A stretch of 64,000 nucleotides of DNA from Tatumella punctata (GTDB taxonomy: Bacteria > Pseudomonadota > Gammaproteobacteria > Enterobacterales > Enterobacteriaceae), in assembly GCF_039523735.1 (NCBI RefSeq), contig NZ_BAAAFW010000050.1, positions 124,001 to 188,000 of the forward strand, given 5' to 3'. This document shows, piece after piece, positions 44,934-54,794 of the stretch (within the stretch, counting starts at the first letter, position 1; each line of letters starts with the position of its first letter). The notes beneath the pieces were generated by a model. The model was not told where the DNA came from. It searched no databases and saw only the letters and a program-made list of their open reading frames with translations. A program made the translations under genes and the position numbers.

Positions 44934-47900
44934 CGCTATTGAAAAGAGTTCTGGCAGGGATCCTGATATTTCTGTTACTGCTGGTGGTTATTATTGGCTT
45001 CCTGATTGGGACTACGCCCGGCTTACATCTGGTGCTTAACAGCGCTGCGCGCTGGGTTCCGGGTTTACAGATTCAACAGGTCGAAGGTGGCTGGCGAAAT
45101 CTGACGATTAAAGGGCTGGCGTATCAGATGCCCGGGGTCAGTGTCTCCGGCGGGGAGTTTCATTTATCGCTGGATGCGTCATGTCTGATCCACTCTTCAG
45201 TGTGTGTTAATGACATCGGACTTAAAGATGTCAGCGTGGTCGTGGACAGCAGCAAAATGGCCCCCGCATCACCGGAGAAACCGGCCGAAGAGAGCAGCAG
45301 TGGCGACATTTCCACCCCGTATCCGATAGTGTTACGTCACCTCGGGCTGGATAATGTGAATCTGAAAATCGATGACACGGCGATTTCTCTGGGCAGTTTC
45401 TCGAGCGGGATTCACTGGCAGGGGCGTCAGCTGACCCTGACACCGACCAGGATAGAAAATCTGCTGCTGGCATTACCAAAAAGCAAAACAGCCGCAGCAC
45501 AGGCAGCCGCCGGGCCGGTTGCCGTACAAGCTGCCAAAGTCACACCGCCAGTTTCGGCAACGTCCGGAACAGGGCAGCCGGTGGCTGCGGCAGCTTCGCA
45601 GCCTGTTACGGAGCAATCACCGGCAGAAATGCTGCGGGCGTTATTCGCTAAACCACTACTGAATTTACCCGAATTCCGTTTACCGATAGATATCCGTATT
45701 GAGGATATTCTTGGCGAAAACCTGCGTCTGACCGGGGATACGGACCTGACCGTTAATCGTTTACAGCTCCGGGCCCTGACTCAGGAAAATAAAGTTGAGT
45801 TACAGACCCTGAAGATAAACGCACAGCAGGGGATCCTGAGTGCCCGCGGCGAAGCCAGCCTCAGAGATAACTGGCCGCTCAGCCTGACACTGAACAGTGA
45901 TATCAATATGGCACCGGTAAAAGGCCAGAAAGTCAGGCTGACTGTCAGTGGTGCCGCAAAACAGCAGGTAGATCTGAAAGTTAATCTTTCCGGACCAGTG
46001 AAAGCACAGTTACAGGCGATGGCCCGTCCGGCTGACATCGGGCTGCCTTTTTCATTGCGTTTAAACAGCCCGCAATTACGCTGGCCGCTGACCGGAGAGC
46101 CTGACTGGCAGGTGAAAAATCTGGCACTGACTACTGAGGGGAAAGCGACGGGCTACACGATTTCCCTGCGCAGCGCGGTTTCAGGCAACAGCATACCTCC
46201 CGCAGATATTGCTCTGGACGGCAAAGGGAATACGGATCAGTTCTCGCTGGATAAACTGCGTATCTCAGCATTACAAGGAAATGTTGATTTACGTGCGCTG
46301 GTTGACTGGACCAAAGCCGTCAGCTGGAACAGTGAGTTAACCCTGGCAGGTATTAATACCGCCAGACAGTATCCTGACTGGCCGGCAAAACTGAACGGCA
46401 GTATTAAAACCCGTGGCAGTCTGTATGGCGGCAGCTGGCAAATCAGGGTACCTGAACTGTTACTTACCGGTAATGTGAAGCAGAATGCGGTGAATGTAAA
46501 AGGTTCACTTTACGGCAACAGTTACAATCAATGGAATATTCCGGGTATTGATCTGTTACTGGGACAAAACCGGCTGAATATTAAAGGATCTCTGTCGGAT
46601 AAGATTAACCTGGATGCCAGCATTGATGCGTCACACCTGGATAATGCATTGCCGGGACTGGGTGGGGTGGTTAAAGGAACAATACTGGCGCGCGGTAGCT
46701 TACAGCAGCCTGAAGTTCGTGCGGATCTTGACGGACAGGGGTTACGCTGGCAGCAATTGAAAATTCGTCGTGTCAGCCTTAAAGGCAATGTCAGTTCCGG
46801 CCAGCAGATTGCCGGTAAACTTGCGTTACGGGTATCACAGCTGCAACAGGATGCCCTTAACATCAGCAGTGTGGTACTGGATGCCGATGGTAACGAAAAA
46901 CAGCATCAGCTGAAACTGACGGTGGCCGGTGAACCTGTTTCGGGTCAGTTGTCCCTGACCGGCAGCTTTGATCGCCAGCAACAGCGCTGGCAGGGATCAC
47001 TTAACAATACCCGCTTTAACACCCCGGTTGGCGAATGGCGGCTGAGTAAAGCGGTCAGCCTGGATTATAAAAATACCCTGAAAACGATCACAATTGGCAG
47101 CCACTGCTGGCTGAATCCTGATGCACAGATTTGTGTACCGGAACCGATTGTCGCCGGTGCTGACGGGCATGCACGGATACAACTGACCCGGTTTGACCTC
47201 GGGATGTTAAAACCGGTATTACCTGCGGAGACTCAGCTGAAAGGTGTATTCAGCGGAGATGCCAGGGTGAAATGGACCGCCAACGGAGGACTCCCGGAAG
47301 GTAATGTGACCCTCAGCGGGAAAGGTGTCGAGGTGAAACAGAACGTGCAGGGCAATACACTGCCTATTGCATTTGATGCCCTGAACCTGAAAGCCTCGCT
47401 GGCAGGCGGAAAAGCTCAGCTTGACTGGCGGGTAAAAATTGCTAATAACGGTCAGCTGAACGGCAGTGTCCGGATCAGCGATCCGCAACGGGCCCGTAAT
47501 CTGAGTGGTAGCGTGAATATTGCCGGTTTTTCTCTGGGGCTGTTTAATCCGGCGCTGGCGAAAGGGGAACAAATTACCGGTATGCTGAACAGCCAGTTGC
47601 GTTTATCCGGTAATTTGCAGAACCCGCGGGTCTATGGTCAGACTACGCTGGACGGCCTTGATATTAATGCCAATTTTATGCCGGTTGATATGACATCGGC
47701 GAACCTGAAACTGGTATTTAACGGGGTCAGTTCAACCCTCGAAGGTCTGATTCAGACCCGGCAGGGAAACCTGAATCTGACCGGTAATGCTGACTGGGCT
47801 CAGATTGATAACTGGCGGGCTCGGGTTGCTGCCAAAGGTGAAAAAATTAGTGTCACGGTGCCGCCGATGGTCAGGATGGATGTCTCTCCGGATCTTGTGT

Positions 47901-48766
47901 TTGAAGCCACGCCGGCAGCCTTTAATCTGGATGGCCGTGTGGATATTCCCTGGGCGCGGATTACGGTACAGCAGGTACCGGAAAGTGCCGTCGGCGTATC
48001 TCCTGATCTGGTGATGCTGAATGAGAATCTGCAGCCGATACAGCCAAAAACCACCTCAATTCCTATAAACAGTAATTTAATCATACATGTAGGTAATGAT
48101 GTTCGTTTGTCTGCCTTTGGCCTGAATGCCCGTCTGACGGGAGACCTGAAAGTATTGCAGGATAAAAATGGACTCGGACTGAATGGACAGATTAATATTC
48201 CTTCAGGACGCTTCCATGCCTATGGCCAGGATCTGGTGGTACGTAAAGGACAGTTACAGTTCTCCGGCCCGCCTGACCAGCCATATGTCAATCTGGAAGC
48301 TATCCGTAACCCTGAAGCCACAGAAGATGATGTGACTGCGGGTATCCGTGTGACAGGCATGGCAGATGAACCTAAGGTTGAGGTGTTCTCTGATCCGGTG
48401 ATGTCACAACAGGCGGCCTTGTCTTATTTATTACGCGGGCAGGGACTCGGCAGTGACGGTGACGGCAACGCACTGACATCTGCTCTGGTTGGATTAGGGG
48501 TTGCACAAAGCGGGCAGGTAATGGGAAAAATCGGCGAAACCTTCGGTGTGAGTAACCTTGCACTCGATACCGCAGGGGTCGGTGATAGTCAGCAGGTGCA
48601 GGTCAGTGGTTATGTCCTGCCGGGGCTGCAGGTGAAATATGGTATCGGCTTGTTTGATTCTCTGGCGACGCTGACCCTGCGCTACCGGCTGATGCCTAAA
48701 CTCTATTTGGAAGCGGTGTCTGGTGTTGATCAGGCACTTGATTTGCTTTATCAGTTTGAGTTTTAG
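44930..48766 (+). CDS. tamB: Translocation and assembly module inner-membrane protein TamB
   Basis: AsmA-like bridge protein spanning the periplasm from an N-terminal membrane helix (about residues 8-28) to TamA. 1278 residues, mostly repeated amphipathic beta segments forming a lipid-lined groove, with an Ala/Pro-rich insert near residues 190-230. The conserved C-terminal DUF490 part has LNGQINIPSGRFHAYGQDLVVRKGQL, YLLRGQGLGSDGDGNAL and ends LYLEAVSGVDQALDLLYQFEF. Slightly longer than E. coli (1259). Confidence 0.95.
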   Translation: MTLLKRVLAGILIFLLLLVVIIGFLIGTTPGLHLVLNSAARWVPGLQIQQVEGGWRNLTIKGLAYQMPGVSVSGGEFHLSLDASCLIHSSVCVNDIGLKDVSVVVDSSKMAPASPEKPAEESSSGDISTPYPIVLRHLGLDNVNLKIDDTAISLGSFSSGIHWQGRQLTLTPTRIENLLLALPKSKTAAAQAAAGPVAVQAAKVTPPVSATSGTGQPVAAAASQPVTEQSPAEMLRALFAKPLLNLPEFRLPIDIRIEDILGENLRLTGDTDLTVNRLQLRALTQENKVELQTLKINAQQGILSARGEASLRDNWPLSLTLNSDINMAPVKGQKVRLTVSGAAKQQVDLKVNLSGPVKAQLQAMARPADIGLPFSLRLNSPQLRWPLTGEPDWQVKNLALTTEGKATGYTISLRSAVSGNSIPPADIALDGKGNTDQFSLDKLRISALQGNVDLRALVDWTKAVSWNSELTLAGINTARQYPDWPAKLNGSIKTRGSLYGGSWQIRVPELLLTGNVKQNAVNVKGSLYGNSYNQWNIPGIDLLLGQNRLNIKGSLSDKINLDASIDASHLDNALPGLGGVVKGTILARGSLQQPEVRADLDGQGLRWQQLKIRRVSLKGNVSSGQQIAGKLALRVSQLQQDALNISSVVLDADGNEKQHQLKLTVAGEPVSGQLSLTGSFDRQQQRWQGSLNNTRFNTPVGEWRLSKAVSLDYKNTLKTITIGSHCWLNPDAQICVPEPIVAGADGHARIQLTRFDLGMLKPVLPAETQLKGVFSGDARVKWTANGGLPEGNVTLSGKGVEVKQNVQGNTLPIAFDALNLKASLAGGKAQLDWRVKIANNGQLNGSVRISDPQRARNLSGSVNIAGFSLGLFNPALAKGEQITGMLNSQLRLSGNLQNPRVYGQTTLDGLDINANFMPVDMTSANLKLVFNGVSSTLEGLIQTRQGNLNLTGNADWAQIDNWRARVAAKGEKISVTVPPMVRMDVSPDLVFEATPAAFNLDGRVDIPWARITVQQVPESAVGVSPDLVMLNENLQPIQPKTTSIPINSNLIIHVGNDVRLSAFGLNARLTGDLKVLQDKNGLGLNGQINIPSGRFHAYGQDLVVRKGQLQFSGPPDQPYVNLEAIRNPEATEDDVTAGIRVTGMADEPKVEVFSDPVMSQQAALSYLLRGQGLGSDGDGNALTSALVGLGVAQSGQVMGKIGETFGVSNLALDTAGVGDSQQVQVSGYVLPGLQVKYGIGLFDSLATLTLRYRLMPKLYLEAVSGVDQALDLLYQFEF

Positions 48767-48768
48767 CA

Positions 48769-49116
48769 ATGCGAATAATCGTCTATGGTAGTTTGAGGCG
48801 CAAGCAGGGAAACAGTCACTGGATGACCAATGCGCAGTGGTTAGGGGATTATCAGGTTGAAGGGTATGACCTGTATAATCTTGGTCTGTACCCCGGGATT
48901 GTTGCCGGTGAAGGACGTGTGTGTTGTGAGGTATACCGGATAGATGCCACAACTCTGGGTGAACTGGATGCCCTGAGGACCCGTGGCGGAGAGTACAAGC
49001 GTCAGCTGATATCGACGCCGTACGGTACTGCGTGGATGTATATATATCAGCGGCCAGTCGTCCGCAGCCAGCAGATTATCAGTGGTGACTGGCTTAAAAA
49101 GGATAGTGAAAACTGA
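48769..49116 (+). CDS. ytfP: Gamma-glutamylcyclotransferase-like protein YtfP
   Basis: 115 residues with the AIG2/GGCT fold start VYGSLRRKQGNSHWM, VEGYDLYNLGLYPGIV and a C-terminal AWMYIYQRPV. Function in E. coli is not firmly known. Follows tamB by 2 bases and ends the tam operon. Confidence 0.9.
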   Translation: MRIIVYGSLRRKQGNSHWMTNAQWLGDYQVEGYDLYNLGLYPGIVAGEGRVCCEVYRIDATTLGELDALRTRGGEYKRQLISTPYGTAWMYIYQRPVVRSQQIISGDWLKKDSEN

Positions 49117-49123
49117 GACAACG

Positions 49124-49158
49124 AAAAACGCCGTCTGTTAGCAGACGGCGTTTTTTTT
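49124..49158. terminator. Bidirectional terminator between ytfP and ppa
   Basis: ACGCCGTCTG-TTAG-CAGACGGCGT stem flanked by five As and eight Ts, so it can end both converging transcripts. Confidence 0.95.
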
Positions 49159-49175
49159 ACAGCAAAAGCAGAAGA

Positions 49176-49706
49176 TTACTTTTTAGCAGCACGTTCGAAA
49201 GAAGAAACGATTTCTGCTTTAGCCGCGGCGGCATCAGCCCAGCCATCGACCTTAACCCACTTGCCTTTTTCCAGATCTTTGTAATGTTCAAAGAAATGGG
49301 TAATCTGGGCGCGCAGTAACTCAGGAAGATCTGTCACGTCTTTAACATGATCATATTCTTTGGTCAGTTTGCTGTGGGGGACAGCAACGACTTTAGCATC
49401 TTCACCTGATTCATCAGTCATTTTCAGTACGCCAACCGGACGGCAGCGGATCACTGAACCATGCTCTAACGGATACGGCGTCGGGACCAGAACGTCTACC
49501 GGGTCACCATCCAGTGACAGAGTGTGGTTGATGTAACCGTAATTACATGGGTAGAACATGGCCGTAGACATGAAACGATCGACAAACAGTGCGCCTGACT
49601 CTTTATCAACTTCATATTTAATTGGATCAGCGTTCGCCGGGATTTCAATGATAACGTAAATATCTTCTGGCAGATCTTTACCTGCTTCAACCAGGTTCAA
49701 ACTCAT
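49176..49706 (-). CDS. ppa: Inorganic pyrophosphatase
   Basis: Hydrolyses PPi to phosphate, pulling biosynthetic reactions. 176 residues, same as E. coli. Active-site DGDPVDVLVPTPYPL with two of the three metal aspartates, and the KVVAVPHSKLTKEYDHVKDV segment; starts MSLNLVEAGKDLPEDIYVIIEIPAN. Strong terminator downstream. Confidence 0.97.
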   Translation of the reverse strand: MSLNLVEAGKDLPEDIYVIIEIPANADPIKYEVDKESGALFVDRFMSTAMFYPCNYGYINHTLSLDGDPVDVLVPTPYPLEHGSVIRCRPVGVLKMTDESGEDAKVVAVPHSKLTKEYDHVKDVTDLPELLRAQITHFFEHYKDLEKGKWVKVDGWADAAAAKAEIVSSFERAAKK

Positions 49707-49890
49707 CGTTTAATTCCTTCAATGACATCAATTAAGTGCCCGGTATTATAGCTAACTGACAGTGAAAGTATTGCCTCTTTTTCTGCTTTCAGAGTGATCC
49801 GCACAGAGCTTTCGGCGAAAAACAAACCCGCCGCACAGCTATCAGAGATAAAGATCTCTGCGGATGATTCAGCAGAGGGTCAGTTGTCAG

Positions 49891-49917
49891 TAAAGGATCG
49901 CCCCGCCGTGACGATAA
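49891..49917 (+). promoter_or_regulatory. Sigma-28 (FliA) promoter of the chemoreceptor gene
   Basis: TAAAGGAT and GACGATAA match 6/8 and 7/8 of the flagellar consensus TAAAGTTT / GCCGATAA with exactly 11 bases between them. The ATG of the receptor gene lies 41 bases after the -10 element. Confidence 0.75.
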
Positions 49918-49957
49918 ATAAGGTATTTCCGTACATAGCGGCTAAGGAACAGGTTTT

Positions 49958-51514
49958 ATGCTGTTTAAATTATCATTACGCAGCGGGTTGCTGATTATTC
50001 TGTTATTAATGACCGCGTTGTTATGCATTGTCAGCGCCACCGGGTTTATCGCTCTGAGAGCCGCCGATCGCTCACTGACTGAGATCAATCGTATCCATGA
50101 GAATGAGCTGGCTAACCTTTACCAGAGTAACAGCGACTTACTGCATAGTCGCTCACTGGCGGCACTGGTGGTCCTCAAGCAGGAATCGGGGGATAAACAG
50201 GCCGCAGCAAAGTATCTGCAGGGGGTAAATGATGCGGTTGCCAGTTCACTGCTGCATATGGAACTGTTTATGAAAGCCGGGACGGTGACGCAGAAAGGAA
50301 AACAGATGGCGGCTGACATCAGTCGCAGTTTTCAGGCCTATACCGGGCAGGCTATTTTTCCGATGGTCACCAGCCTTAAAGCAGCAGATCTTGCCAGTTA
50401 CTATCAAAATATTGAGAAATTCCCTGCCCTGATGGCCAGCTTCAGTCAGTCGGTACAAACGTTTAATCGTTACGCCAGTAATGTTGCACAACAGCAATTT
50501 ATCCTTGCCGGAAAACGGCAGAGGAATATGGAAATATTACTGGCTCTCTGTTCAATCATTACCATCAGTACCTTACTGATCAGCTGGCGGATCCTGCGGC
50601 AGGCCTTGTTACAGCCATTGGCGCTGATGACGACACATCTGACATTTATTGCCGAAGGGGACTTAACCCGTCAGGTGCCTCTGGTAGGCAGTAAAGAGCT
50701 GCTCAGGGTAATGAATACACTGCAGGCGATGCAAAGTGCGCTGGGGACTTCGGTACAGCAAGTCTCCGGGGCCAGTTTACAGATAGACCAGGGATGCCGT
50801 GAACTGGGGGCGGGGATCCTTAACCTGTCTCAGCGTACAGAAGAGTCTGCAGCCTCTCTGGAACAGACGGCCGCGAGTATGGAACAGATCACCGCTACAG
50901 TCCGCCTGAATGCAGGTAATGCGCATCAGGCGCATCAGCTTGCCAGCCGGGTGTCGGAAACTGCCCATCGTGGTGCAGAAGTGGTCAATCAGGTTGTCGA
51001 AAAAATGCAGGAGATTACCCACAGTTCGCAAAAAATTGGCGATATTCTGGCTATGATCGATGGTATTGCTTTTCAGACCAATATACTGGCTCTCAATGCT
51101 TCGGTTGAAGCGGCCAGGGCCGGGGAACAGGGCCGGGGATTTTCGGTGGTTGCTAACGAAGTCCGCAGCCTTGCCCAGCGCAGTGCCAGTGCCGCAAAAG
51201 AGATCCGTCAGCTGATAGTCACTTCCCAGAGCCAGGTGGCTGATGGCAGCAGGATGGCCAGCAGGGCCGGGGAATCGATGAGTGAAATTTATTCTGAAGT
51301 ATCGCAGGTCAGTCTGCTGATGAAAGAAATTTCGGTTGCCTCTGATGAACAGAGCCGCGGTATCGAACAGATAAATATTGCGGTCACACAGATGGATGAC
51401 GTGGCGCAGCAGAATGCCGCATTGGTGGAACAGGCAACGTCAGCGACTCATACACTCGAAGACCAGAGTTCCCGGCTACAGCATACGGTCGCCGGGTTTC
51501 GTCTGACGGCGTAA
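49958..51514 (+). CDS. Methyl-accepting chemotaxis protein
   Basis: Chemoreceptor of the Tar/Tsr type. 518 residues: membrane helix 1 (about 9-30), a helical periplasmic ligand domain with no recognisable binding motif (about 31-188), helix 2 (about 190-210), HAMP, and the cytoplasmic signalling domain whose tip reads DGIAFQTNILALNASVEAARAGEQGRGFSVVANEVR. The C-terminus ends FRLTA without the CheR-tethering NWETF-like pentapeptide, so it probably behaves as a low-abundance receptor. E. coli has no receptor gene here. Ligand unknown. Confidence 0.92.
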   Translation: MLFKLSLRSGLLIILLLMTALLCIVSATGFIALRAADRSLTEINRIHENELANLYQSNSDLLHSRSLAALVVLKQESGDKQAAAKYLQGVNDAVASSLLHMELFMKAGTVTQKGKQMAADISRSFQAYTGQAIFPMVTSLKAADLASYYQNIEKFPALMASFSQSVQTFNRYASNVAQQQFILAGKRQRNMEILLALCSIITISTLLISWRILRQALLQPLALMTTHLTFIAEGDLTRQVPLVGSKELLRVMNTLQAMQSALGTSVQQVSGASLQIDQGCRELGAGILNLSQRTEESAASLEQTAASMEQITATVRLNAGNAHQAHQLASRVSETAHRGAEVVNQVVEKMQEITHSSQKIGDILAMIDGIAFQTNILALNASVEAARAGEQGRGFSVVANEVRSLAQRSASAAKEIRQLIVTSQSQVADGSRMASRAGESMSEIYSEVSQVSLLMKEISVASDEQSRGIEQINIAVTQMDDVAQQNAALVEQATSATHTLEDQSSRLQHTVAGFRLTA

Positions 51515-51571
51515 AGCGTCACCAGCCCCGCAGATCGGCACCGGGTAAGATCTGCGGGGGAAAACCGGTAA

Positions 51572-52579
51572 TTATTGTGCGTTTTCTTCAGGGTTCTCGC
51601 GGATAAAACGTTCAAGGTCGTTGACCATCGTTTCAGGACCGACAAAGAACGGACTGCGCTGGTGAATACTCTGGGGTTTCAGTTCCAGAATACGGGTGGT
51701 GCCGTCACTGGCTTTGCCGCCAGCCTGTTCGGCGAGAAAGGCCATCGGATTACATTCATATAATAAACGCAGTTTTCCTGTCGGATAACTTGCGGTACTC
51801 GGGTACAGATAAATACCGCCTTTTAACAGGTTACGATGGAAGTCTGCGACCAGAGAGCCAATATAACGTGAAGTATAAGGGCGGCGGGTAGCCGTATCTT
51901 CTTCCTGACAGAATTTCAGGTACTTTTTCACCCCCTGCGGGAAGCGTGAATAGTAACCTTCGTTAATCGAGTAAATATTGCCTTGTGCCGGGAAAGTCAT
52001 CCGTTCCTGACTCAGACAGAACAGGCCCAGTGACGGATCGTAGGTAAAGGCATGTACGCCGTGGCCGGTGGTATAAACCAGCATGGTCGATGAACCATAA
52101 ACCACATATCCGGCAGCAACCTGAGCGGTACCGGGCTGCATAAAGTCTTCTTCAGTGACCGGCGTCCCTACGGGAGTAATACGATGATAAATTGAGAAAA
52201 TAGTACCGACAGAGACATTGACATCAATATTTGAGGAACCATCAAGCGGGTCCATCAGCACCACATACTTACCGTTTTCCACACCTTCGAAAATGACAAA
52301 TTCATCTTCTTCTTCGGAGGCGATGCCCGCCACAATTCCGCGTGCTTTCAGGGCGGCTTTCAGTTTTTCGTTAGCGAACAGGTCAAGCTTCATTTGCTGC
52401 TCACCCTGTACGTTCTCGACGCCGCTGGTGCCAAGAATATCGACCAGACCGGCTTTATTGATGTCGCGATGAATAACTTTTGCGCCCAGTTTTATCGCTG
52501 AAATCAGCGCTGTCAGTTCGCCTGTGGCATGAGGAAAGTCATGCTGCTTCTCAACAATAAATTCACCCAATGTTTTCAT
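51572..52579 (-). CDS. fbp: Fructose-1,6-bisphosphatase class 1
   Basis: Gluconeogenic phosphatase. 335 residues, with the metal site LMDPLDGSSNIDVNVSVGTIFSI and the substrate-binding NEGYYSRFPQGVKKYL and GKLRLLYECNPMAFLAEQAGG segments; starts MKTLGEFIVEKQHDFPHATGELTAL. Divergent from mpl over a 157-base AT-rich gap, the E. coli arrangement. Confidence 0.96.
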   Translation of the reverse strand: MKTLGEFIVEKQHDFPHATGELTALISAIKLGAKVIHRDINKAGLVDILGTSGVENVQGEQQMKLDLFANEKLKAALKARGIVAGIASEEEDEFVIFEGVENGKYVVLMDPLDGSSNIDVNVSVGTIFSIYHRITPVGTPVTEEDFMQPGTAQVAAGYVVYGSSTMLVYTTGHGVHAFTYDPSLGLFCLSQERMTFPAQGNIYSINEGYYSRFPQGVKKYLKFCQEEDTATRRPYTSRYIGSLVADFHRNLLKGGIYLYPSTASYPTGKLRLLYECNPMAFLAEQAGGKASDGTTRILELKPQSIHQRSPFFVGPETMVNDLERFIRENPEENAQ

Positions 52580-52736
52580 AACAATTATCCGGGATAAGTT
52601 AATTAATTAATTTCTTACTTTATGTTAACACCAATGCAAACTTAACTGGCCATAATAACTTAATCAATCATCTTATTTCTTAGTTACCGGCTGTAGCGTT
52701 ACACTGTACCGCAACTTTTGGGTAATGGATCAGTTT

Positions 52737-54095
52737 ATGCGAATTCACATTCTGGGTATCTGTGGCACCTTTATGGGTGGGCTGGCAATACTTGCGCGAT
52801 CTCTGGGACACGAAGTGACCGGTTCTGATAGCAACGTATATCCGCCAATGAGTACTCTGCTGGAACAACAGGGAATTGAACTCACTCAGGGCTACGACCC
52901 TCAGCAGCTGGATCCGGCACCGGATCTGGTGATCATCGGTAATGCGATGGCCAGGGGGAACCCCTGTGTTGAAGCGGTACTGGAAAAAAATATGCCTTAT
53001 ATGTCCGGTCCGCAATGGCTGCATGATTTTGTGCTGCGCGACCGCTGGGTGCTGGCCGTTGCCGGCACTCATGGTAAAACTACCACTTCGGGGATGGTGG
53101 CGTGGATCCTCGACGCCTGTGGCCTGGCGCCGGGGTTTGTTATCGGTGGTGTGCCGGGCAACTTTGATGTCTCTGCCCGGCCCGGTGACAGCCCGTTTTT
53201 CGTCATTGAAGCAGATGAATATGACAGTGCCTTCTTTGATAAACGATCTAAATTTGTGCATTACTGCCCGCGGACACTGATCCTCAATAACCTGGAGTTT
53301 GATCATGCGGATATTTTTGATGATCTGCGTGCTATTCAGCGCCAGTTCCATCACCTGATCCGTATTGTTCCCGGTCAGGGGAAAATCCTGTGGCCGGAGC
53401 AGGATACTAACCTGCGTCAGGTGATTCAGATGGGCTGCTGGAGTGAACAGGAAACTCTGGGAGAACAGGGGCACTGGCAGGCGAAAAAACTGAACGCCGA
53501 TGCATCCCACTGGGAAGTCTGGTTTGATGGCCAGCCGGTGGCAGAAGTGAACTGGTCACTGGTGGGCGAACATAATATGCATAACGGATTAATGGCGATG
53601 GCGGCCGCCCGGCATGTCGGCATTACTCCGCAGGATGCAGCATTAGCCCTGAATGATTTTATCAATGCCCGTCGTCGTCTGGAATGGAAGGGCAATATCA
53701 ATGGCATGGATATCTATGATGACTTTGCCCATCATCCGACGGCTATCCTGGCCACGTTATCGGCCTTGCGCAGTAAAGTCGGTGGTAATGCACGGATCCT
53801 CGCGATACTCGAACCGCGCTCCAATACCATGAAAATGGGGATCAGTAAAAATGAGCTGGCACCGTCACTGGCCAAAGCCGATCAGGTATTCCTGTTCCAG
53901 CCGCCGCATATTTCGTGGCAGGTTACGGATGTGGCTGATGCCTGTATCCAGCCTGCACACTGGAGTGCGGATATTGATACGCTGGTGGAAATGATAGCCA
54001 GAGAGGCAAAACCCGGTGATACCCTGCTGGTCATGAGTAATGGCGGTTTTGAAGGGATCCATCAGAAGCTCCGCCAGCGACTGGAAAACCGGTAA
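52737..54095 (+). CDS. mpl: UDP-MurNAc:L-Ala-gamma-D-Glu-meso-DAP ligase Mpl
   Basis: Recycles murein tripeptide by joining it to UDP-MurNAc. Mur-ligase signature AVAGTHGKTTTSGM near residue 110, EADEYDSAFFDKRSKFVHY, NNLEFDHADIFDDL and YDDFAHHPTAI. 452 residues from MRIHILGICGTFMGG; an ATG four codons upstream is in frame but unlike the family. Slightly shorter than E. coli at the C-terminus. Confidence 0.96.
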   Translation: MRIHILGICGTFMGGLAILARSLGHEVTGSDSNVYPPMSTLLEQQGIELTQGYDPQQLDPAPDLVIIGNAMARGNPCVEAVLEKNMPYMSGPQWLHDFVLRDRWVLAVAGTHGKTTTSGMVAWILDACGLAPGFVIGGVPGNFDVSARPGDSPFFVIEADEYDSAFFDKRSKFVHYCPRTLILNNLEFDHADIFDDLRAIQRQFHHLIRIVPGQGKILWPEQDTNLRQVIQMGCWSEQETLGEQGHWQAKKLNADASHWEVWFDGQPVAEVNWSLVGEHNMHNGLMAMAAARHVGITPQDAALALNDFINARRRLEWKGNINGMDIYDDFAHHPTAILATLSALRSKVGGNARILAILEPRSNTMKMGISKNELAPSLAKADQVFLFQPPHISWQVTDVADACIQPAHWSADIDTLVEMIAREAKPGDTLLVMSNGGFEGIHQKLRQRLENR

Positions 54096-54102
54096 GCCGC
54101 GG

Positions 54103-54130
54103 CCGGCAGGGCGAAATGTCGCCCTGCCGG
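54103..54130. terminator. Hairpin between convergent mpl and darP
   Basis: CCGGCAGGGCGA / TCGCCCTGCCGG, a perfect 12-bp stem with a 4-base loop, midway between both stop codons; no T-run on either side. Confidence 0.65.
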
Positions 54131-54135
54131 AAGCC

Positions 54136-54681
54136 TTACTCAGCTTCCGCCAGCTCACGCAGATACTGGAAAATCAGTCGTGCAGATTTCGGCGGTTTAT
54201 TGGCCGCTTTTTCTTTCTGAGCATTACGGATAAAACTGCGTAATTGCTGACGATCGGCTGTCGGATATAAATTAATCACCTCTGTAATCGCATCATCGCC
54301 CTGTTCAATCAGCCGGTCACGGATCGCTTCCAGTTTGTGGAACAGTGCTACCTGCTGATTATGGCGGTTCTTCAGTTTATCCAGTGCCTGGCGAACAGGT
54401 TCGACGTCACGTGAACGTAATAACTTACCAATCAGTTGTAACTGGCGGCGGCGTGCCTCTTTCCTGATTCGCTGAGCCAGTTCAACTGCATCGCGCAACT
54501 GTTCATCCAGCGGGATGCGTTCCAGCTCATTTTTACTCAGGTCAGTCAGTTCTGCACCCAGGCGTTTAAGCTCTTCGGCATCACGTTTAATTTCACTTTT
54601 ACTGACCCAGATAATCTCTTCATCTTCATCTTGCTGGGGGTCTGGCTCGTGGTCGAGCCACTCATCGGGCTGTCTGGTCAT
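54136..54681 (-). CDS. darP: Dual-action ribosome maturation protein DarP (YjgA)
   Basis: Helical protein that binds the immature 50S subunit. 181 residues with EIIWVSKSEIKRDAEELKRLGAEL, RRRQLQLIGKLLRSRDVEPVRQALDKLKNRHNQQV and the C-terminal NKPPKSARLIFQYLRELAEAE; acidic N-terminus. Divergent from pmbA as in E. coli. Confidence 0.95.
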   Translation of the reverse strand: MTRQPDEWLDHEPDPQQDEDEEIIWVSKSEIKRDAEELKRLGAELTDLSKNELERIPLDEQLRDAVELAQRIRKEARRRQLQLIGKLLRSRDVEPVRQALDKLKNRHNQQVALFHKLEAIRDRLIEQGDDAITEVINLYPTADRQQLRSFIRNAQKEKAANKPPKSARLIFQYLRELAEAE

Positions 54682-54794
54682 TATAGGGCTCCTGAAAAAG
54701 AAGCTAATGCTAACAGGTTACAGGGTGACTGCGAAATTGTTCTCTGACTCTGATAGACTGAATATATTCATACATAACAGCAGACGGCGAATCG

